Part shown: piece after piece, positions 34,151 through 42,518 of the stretch
Position numbering within the stretch: position 1 is the first letter of the stretch
How the letters are laid out: every line of letters starts with the position of its first letter
NCBI RefSeq assembly: GCF_900102635.1
Contig: NZ_FMZQ01000001.1
Location: 930,001 to 994,000 of the forward strand
DNA: 64,000 nt
From: Ectopseudomonas chengduensis
GTDB taxonomy: Bacteria; Pseudomonadota; Gammaproteobacteria; Pseudomonadales; Pseudomonadaceae
Direction of reading: 5' to 3'
Notes under the pieces: model-generated
What the model was told of the DNA's origin: nothing
Databases searched by the model: none
What the model saw: the letters and a program-made list of their open reading frames with translations, nothing else
Program-made: the position numbers and the translations under genes

Positions 34151-34179
34151 ACTATACGGGCGGGCATTTACCTTGTAAA
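34151..34179 (-). promoter_or_regulatory. Promoter of the tRNA-Leu pair
   Basis: On the minus strand TTTACA (34179-34174) and TATAGT (34156-34151) are separated by exactly 17 bases. A GC-rich discriminator (CGCGCCCAC) follows the -10 box, the usual sign of stringent control of stable RNA promoters. Confidence 0.75.
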
Positions 34180-34294
34180 CCCCTGACCCCAAAAAAATTA
34201 TTGTCGCCGGAAAAGCTGCCTTGAATGACGTTTTCGCGCTTCAATAGGCAGATGGCATACACCTTTATAGATAAGCACAGGTAATCCTCCTTAC

Positions 34295-36802
34295 ATGGCC
34301 GATTGGCAATCCCTCGATCCCGAGGCCGCCCGCGAGGCGGAAAAATACGACAACCCCATCCCCAGCCGTGAGCTGATCCTTTCGCATCTGGCCGAGCGCG
34401 GCGCGCCTGCCAGTCGTGAACAACTGGTCGAAGAGTTCGGTTTGCATACCGACGATCAGCTCGAGGCACTGCGACGCCGACTGCGCGCCATGGAGCGCGA
34501 CGGTCAGCTCATCTATACCCGTCGTGGCACCTATGCCCCGGTGGACAAGCTCGACCTGATCTGCGGTCGCATCAGTGGCCATCGTGATGGCTTCGGCTTC
34601 CTCGTGCCGGATGACGGCAGTGACGACCTGTTCCTCAGCCCGGCGCAGATGCGCCTGGTGTTCGATCGTGATCGGGCGTTGGTGCGGGTGGCAGGTTTCG
34701 ATCGCCGTGGCCGTCGTGAAGGCGGCATCGTCGAGGTGATCGAGCGCGCGCACGAGAGCATCGTCGGCCGCTACTACGAAGAGAACGGCATCGGCTTCGT
34801 CGTCGCCGACAATCCCAAGATCCAGCAGGAAGTACTGGTCACCCCGGGCCGCACTGCCGGTGCGCGCATCGGCCAGTTCGTCGAGATCAAGATCACCCAC
34901 TGGCCTACGCAGCGCTTCCAGCCGCAGGGCGACATCGTCGAGGTGATCGGCAACTACATGGCGCCGGGCATGGAGATCGACGTGGCGCTGCGCAGCTACG
35001 ACATCCCGCACGTTTGGCCCGAGGCGGTAGTCAAGGAAGCGCGCAAGCTCAAGCCTGAGGTGGAGGAGAAGGACAAGGAGAAGCGCATCGACCTGCGCCA
35101 TCTGCCTTTCGTCACCATCGATGGTGAAGACGCCCGCGACTTCGACGATGCGGTCTACTGCGAGAAGAACAGCAGTCGCTGGAAGTTGTTCTCCGGTGGC
35201 TGGAAGCTCTACGTGGCCATCGCCGACGTCTCGCACTACGTCAAGGTCGGCTCCGCCCTGGATGCCGAGGCGGTCGAGCGCGGCAACTCGGTGTATTTCC
35301 CCGAGCGCGTCGTGCCGATGCTGCCGGAGGAGCTATCCAACGGCCTGTGCTCGCTCAACCCGCATGTCGATCGCCTGGCCATGGTCTGCGAAATGACCAT
35401 GTCCAAGAGCGGCCAGATGGTCGACTACAAGTTCTACGAGGCAGTGATCCATTCCCATGCGCGCCTGACCTACAACAAGGTCAGCCTGATGCTGGAAGAT
35501 CCCAAGAGCAGCGAGGGCAAGTCCCTGCGCAGCGAGTACAAGGAAGTCCTGCCGCACCTCAATCAGCTCTACGCGCTGTATCAGGTACTGGTGGCCGCTC
35601 GTCACGAGCGTGGCGCCATCGACTTCGAGACGCAGGAGACGCGAATCATCTTCGGCACCGATCGCAAGATCGACGAGATCCGTCCGACCCAGCGCAACGA
35701 TGCGCACAAGCTGATCGAGGAGTGCATGCTGGCCGCCAACGTGGCCACCGCGCGCTTCATGCAGGATCACGAGATCCCGTCGCTGTATCGCGTGCACGAT
35801 GGCCCGCCGCCGGAGCGCCTGGAGAAGCTCAAGGCCTTCCTCGGTGAGCTGGGGCTGTCGCTGCAGCGTGGCAAGTCGAAGGATGGTCCGTCACCCAAGG
35901 ACTATCAGCGCCTGCTGGAAAGCATCCGTGAGCGTCCGGACTATCACCTGATCCAGACCGTGATGCTGCGTTCGCTGAGTCAGGCGGTGTACAGCGCGCA
36001 GAACGAAGGGCACTTCGGCCTCAATTATGAGGCGTATACCCACTTCACCTCGCCGATCCGTCGTTACCCCGACCTGCTGGTGCACCGTGCCATTCGCAGC
36101 GTGGTCCGCTCCAAGCGCGACACCAAGCACGTGGAGCGTGCTGGTGCGGCGGTCATGCCCAAGGCGCGTATCTATCCGTACGACGAAGCGACTCTGGAAA
36201 AGCTCGGCGAGCAGTGCTCGATGACCGAGCGCCGCGCCGACGAAGCGACGCGCGACGTGGTCAACTGGCTCAAGTGCGAGTTCATGCAGGATCGTGTCGG
36301 TGAGACGTTCGCCGGTGTGATCACTGCCGTGACCGGTTTCGGCATTTTCGTCGAGCTGCGCGACATCTACGTCGAGGGTCTGGTGCATGTGACCGCGCTG
36401 CCGGCCGACTACTACCACTTCGACCCGGTTCACCATCGCCTCTCCGGCGAGCGCAGCGGCCGCAGCTTCCGTCTTGGCGATAGCGTCGAGGTCAAGGTGA
36501 TGCGCGTCGATCTGGATGAGCGCAAGATCGACTTCGAGCTGAGCCAGGACAAGGCCGGCAAGGGTGATGATGCGCGTCGCGGCGGCAAACCGAGCGGCAT
36601 GGGCAATACCGACGTGCAGAAAAGCCGGGACGTGAAGAAGGCGCTGTTGGCTGGCGCCAAGGCTGGCAAGGGTGCGAGTGGCAAAGGTGCTGCCGGCAAG
36701 TCGGCGAGCAAGCCGGCCGGCGGTGCGCGCAAAGGTTCCGGGCGTGGTGAAAGTGCCCCGCCAGCTGCCGGTAAACCGCGCAAGCGTAAGGCCAAGTCAT
36801 GA
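34295..36802 (+). CDS. rnr: Ribonuclease R
   Basis: RNase R (835 residues) is a processive 3'-5' exoribonuclease that degrades structured RNA and helps trans-translation. Order of domains: winged helix (about 20-80), two cold-shock/OB domains (about 85-240), the RNB catalytic domain (about 265-600) with DGEDARDFDDAVY, and S1 (about 645-725). The last 100 residues are Lys/Ala/Gly-rich, as in the family, and likely bind RNA. Its stop overlaps rlmB (ATGA). Confidence 0.95.
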   Translation: MADWQSLDPEAAREAEKYDNPIPSRELILSHLAERGAPASREQLVEEFGLHTDDQLEALRRRLRAMERDGQLIYTRRGTYAPVDKLDLICGRISGHRDGFGFLVPDDGSDDLFLSPAQMRLVFDRDRALVRVAGFDRRGRREGGIVEVIERAHESIVGRYYEENGIGFVVADNPKIQQEVLVTPGRTAGARIGQFVEIKITHWPTQRFQPQGDIVEVIGNYMAPGMEIDVALRSYDIPHVWPEAVVKEARKLKPEVEEKDKEKRIDLRHLPFVTIDGEDARDFDDAVYCEKNSSRWKLFSGGWKLYVAIADVSHYVKVGSALDAEAVERGNSVYFPERVVPMLPEELSNGLCSLNPHVDRLAMVCEMTMSKSGQMVDYKFYEAVIHSHARLTYNKVSLMLEDPKSSEGKSLRSEYKEVLPHLNQLYALYQVLVAARHERGAIDFETQETRIIFGTDRKIDEIRPTQRNDAHKLIEECMLAANVATARFMQDHEIPSLYRVHDGPPPERLEKLKAFLGELGLSLQRGKSKDGPSPKDYQRLLESIRERPDYHLIQTVMLRSLSQAVYSAQNEGHFGLNYEAYTHFTSPIRRYPDLLVHRAIRSVVRSKRDTKHVERAGAAVMPKARIYPYDEATLEKLGEQCSMTERRADEATRDVVNWLKCEFMQDRVGETFAGVITAVTGFGIFVELRDIYVEGLVHVTALPADYYHFDPVHHRLSGERSGRSFRLGDSVEVKVMRVDLDERKIDFELSQDKAGKGDDARRGGKPSGMGNTDVQKSRDVKKALLAGAKAGKGASGKGAAGKSASKPAGGARKGSGRGESAPPAAGKPRKRKAKS

Positions 36803-37551
36803 GTGATCTGGAAAAGATCTACGGCGTACATGCCGTAGAGGCCATGCTGCGTCATCACCCCAAACGGGTGAAGCAGGTCTGGCTGGCCGATGGTCGCAGT
36901 GATCCTCGGGTGCAGCCCTTGCTGGAGCTGGCTGCGCAGTCTCGCGTGAAAGTGGGTCAGTGCGAGCGCCGTGAGATGGATGCCTGGGTCGAGGGTGTGC
37001 ACCAGGGTGTGGTTGCCGATGTCAGTCCCAGTCAGGTCTGGGGCGAGGCGATGCTCGAAGAGTTGCTCGATCGCTGCGAAGGCCCGCCTTTGCTGCTGGT
37101 GCTCGATGGCGTGACCGACCCGCACAACCTGGGGGCTTGTCTGCGCACGGCAGATGCCGCCGGCGCGTTGGCGGTGATCGTGCCCAAGGACAAATCGGCC
37201 ACCCTCAACGCCACGGTACGCAAGGTGGCCTGCGGTGCTGCCGAGGTGATTCCGCTGGTGGCGGTGACCAACCTGGCGCGCAGTCTGGAGAAGTTGCAGC
37301 AGCGTGGCCTGTGGGTGGTTGGTACGGCCGGTGAGGCCGAGCTGGAGGTCTATCAGCAGGACATGACCGGGCCAACGGTGCTGGTCATGGGGGCCGAGGG
37401 CAAGGGCATGCGCCGGTTGACCCGCGAGCATTGCGATTACCTGGTCAAGCTGCCCATGGGCGGCAGTGTCAGCAGTCTCAACGTCTCGGTTGCTACCGGT
37501 GTCTGCCTGTTCGAGGCGGTGCGCCAGCGTCAGGCCCAGCGCAAGGGCTGA
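36799..37551 (+). CDS. rlmB: 23S rRNA (guanosine-2'-O-)-methyltransferase RlmB
   Basis: RlmB (250 residues) methylates the 2'-OH of G2251 (E. coli numbering) in 23S rRNA. An N-terminal L30e-like substrate domain (IYGVHAVEAMLRHHP) precedes the SpoU/TrmH knot: motif 1 is DGVTDPHNLGACLRTADA, motif 2 is LVMGAEGKGMRRL and motif 3 is LPMGGSVSSLNVSVA. It overlaps rnr by 4 bases and is translationally coupled to it. Confidence 0.95.
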   Translation: MSDLEKIYGVHAVEAMLRHHPKRVKQVWLADGRSDPRVQPLLELAAQSRVKVGQCERREMDAWVEGVHQGVVADVSPSQVWGEAMLEELLDRCEGPPLLLVLDGVTDPHNLGACLRTADAAGALAVIVPKDKSATLNATVRKVACGAAEVIPLVAVTNLARSLEKLQQRGLWVVGTAGEAELEVYQQDMTGPTVLVMGAEGKGMRRLTREHCDYLVKLPMGGSVSSLNVSVATGVCLFEAVRQRQAQRKG

Positions 37552-37576
37552 CTGCTCAAATAATCGCCAATTCGTC

Positions 37577-37605
37577 TTGCGTGCGGCAGGGGGCTTCTCT
37601 AGAAT
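37577..37605 (+). promoter_or_regulatory. Sigma-70 promoter of the rpsF operon
   Basis: TTGCGT (37577-37582), a 17-base spacer and TAGAAT (37600-37605). Transcription would begin near 37612, giving a leader of about 114 bases before rpsF that could hold a regulatory structure. Confidence 0.7.
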
Positions 37606-37725
37606 GGCGCCCCTTGCCGTGACGGCAGGCCTTTTCGCGCCTACCGCCTGGCAAGCTCATCACGAGAAAACCCACTCCTTGCCTGACCACCTTAGTTGGC
37701 AGGCTACAACCCGTAAGGAGCATTT

Positions 37726-38148
37726 ATGCGTCATTACGAAATCATCTTTCTGGTTCACCCGGACCAGAGCGAGCAAGTCGGCGGCATGGTCGAGCGTTAC
37801 ACCAAGCTGATCGAAGAAGACGGTGGCAAGATTCACCGCCTGGAAGACTGGGGCCGTCGTCAGCTGGCTTACGCCATCAACAACGTCCACAAAGCCCACT
37901 ACGTGATGCTCAACGTAGAGTGCACCGGCAAGGCCCTGGCCGAGCTGGAAGACAACTTCCGCTACAACGACGCCGTGATCCGTAACCTGGTCATCCGTCG
38001 CGACGAGGCCGTCACTGGCCAGTCCGAGATGCTGAAGGCCGAAGAAAACCGCAGTGAGCGCCGCGAGCGTCGTGAACGTCCTGAAAACGCCGAATCCAAC
38101 GACGGCGATGACAGCGACAGCAACGACAGCGACAACGCTGACGAGTAA
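37726..38148 (+). CDS. rpsF: 30S ribosomal protein S6
   Basis: S6 (140 residues) binds the central domain of 16S rRNA together with S18, whose gene is next. The first 95 residues are the S6 ferredoxin-like fold ([18 protein letters not shown]). The tail is Arg/Glu-rich, then a disordered Asp/Ser/Asn run ending in ADE; in pseudomonads RimK adds glutamates to the S6 C-terminus. The ATG has AAGGAG 7 bases upstream. Confidence 0.97.
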   Translation: MRHYEIIFLVHPDQSEQVGGMVERYTKLIEEDGGKIHRLEDWGRRQLAYAINNVHKAHYVMLNVECTGKALAELEDNFRYNDAVIRNLVIRRDEAVTGQSEMLKAEENRSERRERRERPENAESNDGDDSDSNDSDNADE

Positions 38149-38176
38149 TCCACGGATCTATTGAGGAGCCAATCAC

Positions 38177-38407
38177 ATGGCACGTTTCTTCCGTCGTCGT
38201 AAATTCTGCCGCTTCACCGCTGAAGACGTGAAAGAGATCGATTTCAAAGATCTCAACACCCTGAAAGCCTACATCTCGGAAACCGGCAAGATCGTTCCTA
38301 GCCGTATCACCGGTACCAAGGCTCGTTATCAGCGTCAGCTGGCCACCGCTATCAAGCGCGCCCGCTTCCTGGCCCTGCTGCCCTACACCGACAGCCACGG
38401 CCGCTGA
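38177..38407 (+). CDS. rpsR: 30S ribosomal protein S18
   Basis: S18 (76 residues) forms a heterodimer with S6 on the small subunit. The basic N-terminus [12 protein letters not shown] and the segment [19 protein letters not shown] are canonical. It follows rpsF by 28 bases with GAGGAG upstream of the ATG. Confidence 0.98.
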   Translation: MARFFRRRKFCRFTAEDVKEIDFKDLNTLKAYISETGKIVPSRITGTKARYQRQLATAIKRARFLALLPYTDSHGR

Positions 38408-38443
38408 GACCGGACAGTCGACAAGAGTTAAGGAATAGATCGC

Positions 38444-39337
38444 ATGCGCGCCCTGGCTGAATACATCATGCGCGGCCGTATGCAGGCCACCCTCGTGGTG
38501 GTGGGATCGGCAGCGATGCCGCTGTTGTTCTGGTTGAGTGCCGCCGCTGGCAGCCTGGTGCTGTTGCGGCGTGGAGCCAGTGATGCCATCGGCATCCTGG
38601 CCTGGGCCATGCTACCGGCGATTGCCTGGTGGTATTTCGGCGAACCGCGCACCTTGCTGGTGCTGGTCGGCGCGCTGGGGTTGGCGTTGTTGTTGCGCGC
38701 CAACTGGACCTGGAACCGCATACTGCTGAGCAGTGTGGCACTGGGTCTGGTGTATGGATTTGTCCTTGGGGCAGTGTTCCGCGAACCCATCGCGGCCATG
38801 GCTGGTGAGCTGCAGAAGCTGCTGCCAACCATGTTCGATGGGGCTCACCAGCAATTGTCGGTGGGTGAACGCGAGCGTCTCGAGGCACTGATCGCACCGG
38901 TGCTGACCGGACTGCTGGCAGCCTTGCTGCAGATTCTGAGCTTGCTGAGCCTGATCCTTGGGCGTTACTGGCAGGCCGTGTTGTACAACCCTGGCGGTTT
39001 TGGTCGCGAGTTTCGCGCGCTGAGACTGTCGCTGCCGCAGGCGCTGTTGCTGCTGGCGGGCATGATGCTAGGTCCCAATCTGGGGCCGCAGTTGGCCATG
39101 CTCACGCCGCTGTGCAGTGTGCCGCTGCTGTTCGCCGGGATCGCCCTGGTGCACGGTCTGGTGGAGAAGGGTGGGCTCGCTCGCTTCTGGCTGGTGGGCA
39201 TGTACATCACGCTCCTGCTGTTCATGCAGCTGATCTATCCGTTACTGGTGGTCTTGGCCATCGTCGACAGTCTGTTTGATTTTCGCGGTCGCCTGGCGCG
39301 CAAGAACGGCCCGGGCTCTGCGAACGGTGAAGGTTAA
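38444..39337 (+). CDS. DUF2232 membrane protein
   Basis: The 297-residue protein has about eight hydrophobic segments and no signal peptide, and matches the DUF2232 protein (PA4933) found between rpsR and rplI in Pseudomonas. DUF2232 proteins resemble S-components of ECF-type transporters in topology, but the substrate and partners are unknown. The ATG at 38444 follows AAGGAA. Its place inside a ribosomal protein operon suggests a growth-linked role, by inference. Confidence 0.8.
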   Translation: MRALAEYIMRGRMQATLVVVGSAAMPLLFWLSAAAGSLVLLRRGASDAIGILAWAMLPAIAWWYFGEPRTLLVLVGALGLALLLRANWTWNRILLSSVALGLVYGFVLGAVFREPIAAMAGELQKLLPTMFDGAHQQLSVGERERLEALIAPVLTGLLAALLQILSLLSLILGRYWQAVLYNPGGFGREFRALRLSLPQALLLLAGMMLGPNLGPQLAMLTPLCSVPLLFAGIALVHGLVEKGGLARFWLVGMYITLLLFMQLIYPLLVVLAIVDSLFDFRGRLARKNGPGSANGEG

Positions 39338-39358
39338 AAGTTAAGAGGTAAGACCCAA

Positions 39359-39805
39359 ATGGAAGTCATCCTGCTGGAAAAAATCGCCAATCTGGGCAAC
39401 CTGGGCGACAAAGTGAACGTTAAAGCCGGTTACGGCCGTAACTTCCTGCTGCCGCAAGGCAAAGCCACCGCTGCCACCGAAGCCAACGTTGCTGCTTTCG
39501 AAGCACGTCGCGCCGAGCTGGAAAAAGCTGCTGCCGAGAAGAAAGCTTCCGCTGAATCTCGCGCTGCTCAGCTGGCTGAACTGGAAGTCACCATCACCGC
39601 CACCGCTGGCGATGAAGGCAAGCTGTTCGGTTCCATCGGCACCCACGACATCGCTGACGCCCTGACCGCCTCCGGCGTTGAAGTGGCCAAGGCTGAAGTT
39701 CGTCTGCCGAACGGCACCATTCGCCAGGTTGGCGAATACGACGTAGCTGTGCACCTGCACACCGACGTCGAAGCCACCGTCAAGGTGGTTGTGGTCGCTG
39801 CTTAA
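39359..39805 (+). CDS. rplI: 50S ribosomal protein L9
   Basis: L9 (148 residues) has the N-terminal rRNA-binding domain ([30 protein letters not shown]), a long connecting helix rich in Ala/Glu/Lys and a C-terminal domain. The family signature with [11 protein letters not shown] is intact. A strong terminator follows, immediately before dnaB. Confidence 0.98.
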   Translation: MEVILLEKIANLGNLGDKVNVKAGYGRNFLLPQGKATAATEANVAAFEARRAELEKAAAEKKASAESRAAQLAELEVTITATAGDEGKLFGSIGTHDIADALTASGVEVAKAEVRLPNGTIRQVGEYDVAVHLHTDVEATVKVVVVAA

Positions 39806-39856
39806 TCAAGTAGCCGCCAAGCGGGCTTGCGCTGTAGCGTAGGTCTGCTGACAATC

Positions 39857-39896
39857 GGGCACGGTATCGCTCTGCGATCCGTGCCCTTTGTTTTTT
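39857..39896 (+). terminator. Intrinsic terminator between rplI and dnaB
   Basis: A long stem GGGCACGG...CCGTGCCC (with inner ATCGC/GCGAT pairing and one bulged T) is followed by TTTGTTTTTT. It ends 28 bases before the dnaB ATG, so it should limit reading from the ribosomal genes into dnaB. Confidence 0.85.
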
Positions 39897-39923
39897 CTAT
39901 CGCAGCATTTTCTCCCCGAGCCT

Positions 39924-41318
39924 ATGAACGACATCAGCATTCCCGAGCAATACGACCTGCAGACTGCCGCCCTGAAAGTGCCGCCGCACTCCATCGAGGC
40001 GGAACAGGCGGTGCTCGGTGGCCTGATGCTCGACAACAATGCCTGGGAGCGCGTGCTCGATGGTGTGTCGGATGTCGATTTCTATCGCCATGACCATCGG
40101 CTGATCTTCCGCGCCATCTTCAAGCTGGCCGAGCGTAACGAGCCCTTCGACGTGGTGACCCTGTCCGAGCAGTTGGACAAGGAAGGGCAGCTATCGCAGG
40201 TTGGTGGCCTGGCTTATCTCGCCGAGCTGGCGAAGAACACGCCGTCGGTGGCCAACATCAAGGCCTATGCGCAGATCATTCGTGAGCGCGCCACGCTGCG
40301 CAAACTTATCAGCATCAGCAACGAGATTGCCGACAGTGCTTACGCCCCAGAAGGCCGCACTGGCGAGGAAATTCTCGACGAAGCGGAGCGCCTGATCTTC
40401 CAGATCGCCGAAGACCGCCCCAAGACCGGTGGGCCGGTGGGTATCAACGACATTCTGGTCAAGGCCATTGACCGCATCGACACGCTGTTCAACAACGGTG
40501 ACGCGATCACCGGCCTGTCCACCGGTTTCGACGATCTGGATAACCTGACCAGTGGCCTGCAGCCTGCTGACATGATCATCGTCGCCGGCCGTCCGTCGAT
40601 GGGTAAGACCACCTTCGCCATGAACCTGGTGGAAAACGCGCTGATGCGTAGCGACAAGGCGATTCTCGTCTACTCGCTGGAGATGCCGTCGGAATCCATC
40701 GTGATTCGTATGCTCGCCTCGCTGGGGCGTATCGACCAGACCAAGGTACGTGCCGGTCAGCTCGATGACGATGACTGGCCACGCCTGACCAGTGCGGTCA
40801 ACCTGCTCAATGATCGCAAGCTATTCATCGACGATACCGCCGGTATTTCCCCGAGCGAGATGCGTGCGCGCACGCGACGTCTGGCGCGCGAGCACGGCGA
40901 GATCGGCCTGATCATGGTCGACTACCTGCAGCTGATGCAGATCCCGGGCTCCAGCGGCGACAGCCGGGTCAACGAGATTTCCGAGATTTCGCGCTCGCTC
41001 AAGGGGCTGGCCAAGGAATTCAATTGCCCGGTCATCGCCCTGTCGCAGCTCAACCGTGGTCTGGAACAGCGCCCTAACAAGCGCCCGATCAACTCCGACT
41101 TGCGTGAGTCCGGTGCAATCGAGCAGGACGCCGACATCATCCTGTTCGTCTACCGCGATGAGGTGTATCACCCCGAGACCGAGTACAAGGGCGTGGCCGA
41201 GATCATCATCGGCAAGCAGCGTAACGGCCCGCTGGGCACCGCGCGCCTGGCCTTCCTCGGCAAGTATTCGCGCTTCGAGAACCTGGCGCCGGGTAGCTAC
41301 CAGTTCGACGACGAATGA
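39924..41318 (+). CDS. dnaB: Replicative DNA helicase DnaB
   Basis: DnaB (464 residues) is the hexameric helicase at the replication fork. An N-terminal primase-interacting domain (about 20-125) joins a RecA-like domain with Walker A GRPSMGKTT, Walker B LIMVDYLQLM and the SQLNRGLEQR and ESGAIEQDADIILF motifs. The ATG at 39924 is the family start, with only a weak Shine-Dalgarno (CGAG). No intein is present: the P-loop region is uninterrupted. Confidence 0.97.
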   Translation: MNDISIPEQYDLQTAALKVPPHSIEAEQAVLGGLMLDNNAWERVLDGVSDVDFYRHDHRLIFRAIFKLAERNEPFDVVTLSEQLDKEGQLSQVGGLAYLAELAKNTPSVANIKAYAQIIRERATLRKLISISNEIADSAYAPEGRTGEEILDEAERLIFQIAEDRPKTGGPVGINDILVKAIDRIDTLFNNGDAITGLSTGFDDLDNLTSGLQPADMIIVAGRPSMGKTTFAMNLVENALMRSDKAILVYSLEMPSESIVIRMLASLGRIDQTKVRAGQLDDDDWPRLTSAVNLLNDRKLFIDDTAGISPSEMRARTRRLAREHGEIGLIMVDYLQLMQIPGSSGDSRVNEISEISRSLKGLAKEFNCPVIALSQLNRGLEQRPNKRPINSDLRESGAIEQDADIILFVYRDEVYHPETEYKGVAEIIIGKQRNGPLGTARLAFLGKYSRFENLAPGSYQFDDE

Positions 41319-41350
41319 GATTCTCAGCCAGGGCTCTCGGCGCAGAAGCC

Positions 41351-41371
41351 CCCGGATTGCATCCGGGCTAC
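41351..41371. repeat. Single REP-like palindrome (family B)
   Basis: CCCGGAT-TGC-ATCCGGG (41351-41367) followed by CTAC, the same stem as the copy at 17495-17511 with a different loop. It lies between dnaB and its terminator. Confidence 0.65.
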
Positions 41372-41388
41372 GCTCTAGATCAATGAAA

Positions 41389-41424
41389 ACGGGCGCCCAG
41401 CGGTTAAGATGGGCGCCCGTTTTT
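41389..41424 (+). terminator. Intrinsic terminator after dnaB
   Basis: An 11-bp stem ACGGGCGCCCA / TGGGCGCCCGT with a 10-base loop is followed by a T-run. It ends 18 bases before the alr ATG, so alr needs either read-through or a promoter overlapping the hairpin. Confidence 0.85.
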
Positions 41425-41441
41425 CGTTCAGGCCTTCTGTC

Positions 41442-42518
41442 ATGCGTCCGCTTGCCGCCATCGTCGACCTTTCCGCCATCGCTCATAACTACGCCGTCGC
41501 CAAGCGCTGCGCGCCCGGGCGTCAGGCCTTCGCCGTGGTCAAGGCCAATGCCTACGGGCATGGCGTGCGTGAGGTGGTGACGGCGCTGCACGAGGTTGCC
41601 GATGGCTTTGCCGTGGCCTGCCTGGAGGAGGCGGCCGAGGTGCGCGCCATGCATGGTGAGGCGCGCATCCTGCTGCTCGAGGGCTGCTTCGAGGCCAGTG
41701 AATACGCCATCGCCGCTCAACTGGGGCTGGATCTGGTGGTGCAGAGCGCGGCGCAGGCCGAGGCGCTGGTTGCCGCTGAGTTGGCGCGTCCGCTCAATGT
41801 CTGGCTCAAGCTCGACTCCGGCATGCATCGCCTTGGTTTCGACGCCGCCAGCCTGCGTCAGTGGCATGCGCGGCTGGAAGACGCCGAGCAGGTCGCCGAG
41901 CTCAACCTGCTCAGCCATTTCGCCTGCGCCGACGAGCGCGGCCATCCGCTGACCGAACAGCAGGTCGAGCGTTTTCTCGATCTGCTGGATATGGATTTCA
42001 ATCATCGCTCACTGGCCAACTCGGCGGCCGTACTGACCATTCCTGCCGCGCATATGGACTGGCTGCGCCCCGGCATCATGCTCTACGGCGCTACGCCGTT
42101 CGCCGAGCTGAGTGCACGCGAACTGGGGCTGAAACCAGCCATGACCCTGGCTGCGCGGGTGATCGCCGTGCGTGAGGTGGCAGTCGGTGAGAGTGTTGGT
42201 TATGGCGCGACCTGGGTGGCCGAGCGGCCCTCGCGTATTGCCACGGTCAGTTGCGGTTATGCCGATGGTTATCCGCGCCATGCGCCCAGCGGCACGCCGG
42301 TGCTGGTCGAGGGGCAGCGTGCCGGGTTGGCGGGCAGGGTGTCGATGGACATGCTGGCGGTGGATATCACGGATCTGCCCGAGGCCGATATCGATTCGCC
42401 GGTGGAACTGTGGGGCAGCCAATTGCCGGTGGATGAGGTGGCCACGGCGTGCGGCACCATCGGCTACGAGTTGCTGACCAAGGTCACCGCGCGGGTGCCT
42501 CGGCGCTATATCGGCTGA
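41442..42518 (+). CDS. alr: Alanine racemase
   Basis: Alr (358 residues) interconverts L- and D-alanine for peptidoglycan with pyridoxal phosphate. The cofactor lysine is in AVVKANAYGHG near residue 34; the C-terminal beta domain carries the catalytic Tyr segment SVGYGATWVA and the GRVSMDMLAVD motif. The ATG at 41442 has a weak ribosome site. A second racemase (dadX) usually exists elsewhere in Pseudomonas. Its stop directly abuts the stop of the convergent diguanylate cyclase gene. Confidence 0.95.
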   Translation: MRPLAAIVDLSAIAHNYAVAKRCAPGRQAFAVVKANAYGHGVREVVTALHEVADGFAVACLEEAAEVRAMHGEARILLLEGCFEASEYAIAAQLGLDLVVQSAAQAEALVAAELARPLNVWLKLDSGMHRLGFDAASLRQWHARLEDAEQVAELNLLSHFACADERGHPLTEQQVERFLDLLDMDFNHRSLANSAAVLTIPAAHMDWLRPGIMLYGATPFAELSARELGLKPAMTLAARVIAVREVAVGESVGYGATWVAERPSRIATVSCGYADGYPRHAPSGTPVLVEGQRAGLAGRVSMDMLAVDITDLPEADIDSPVELWGSQLPVDEVATACGTIGYELLTKVTARVPRRYIG

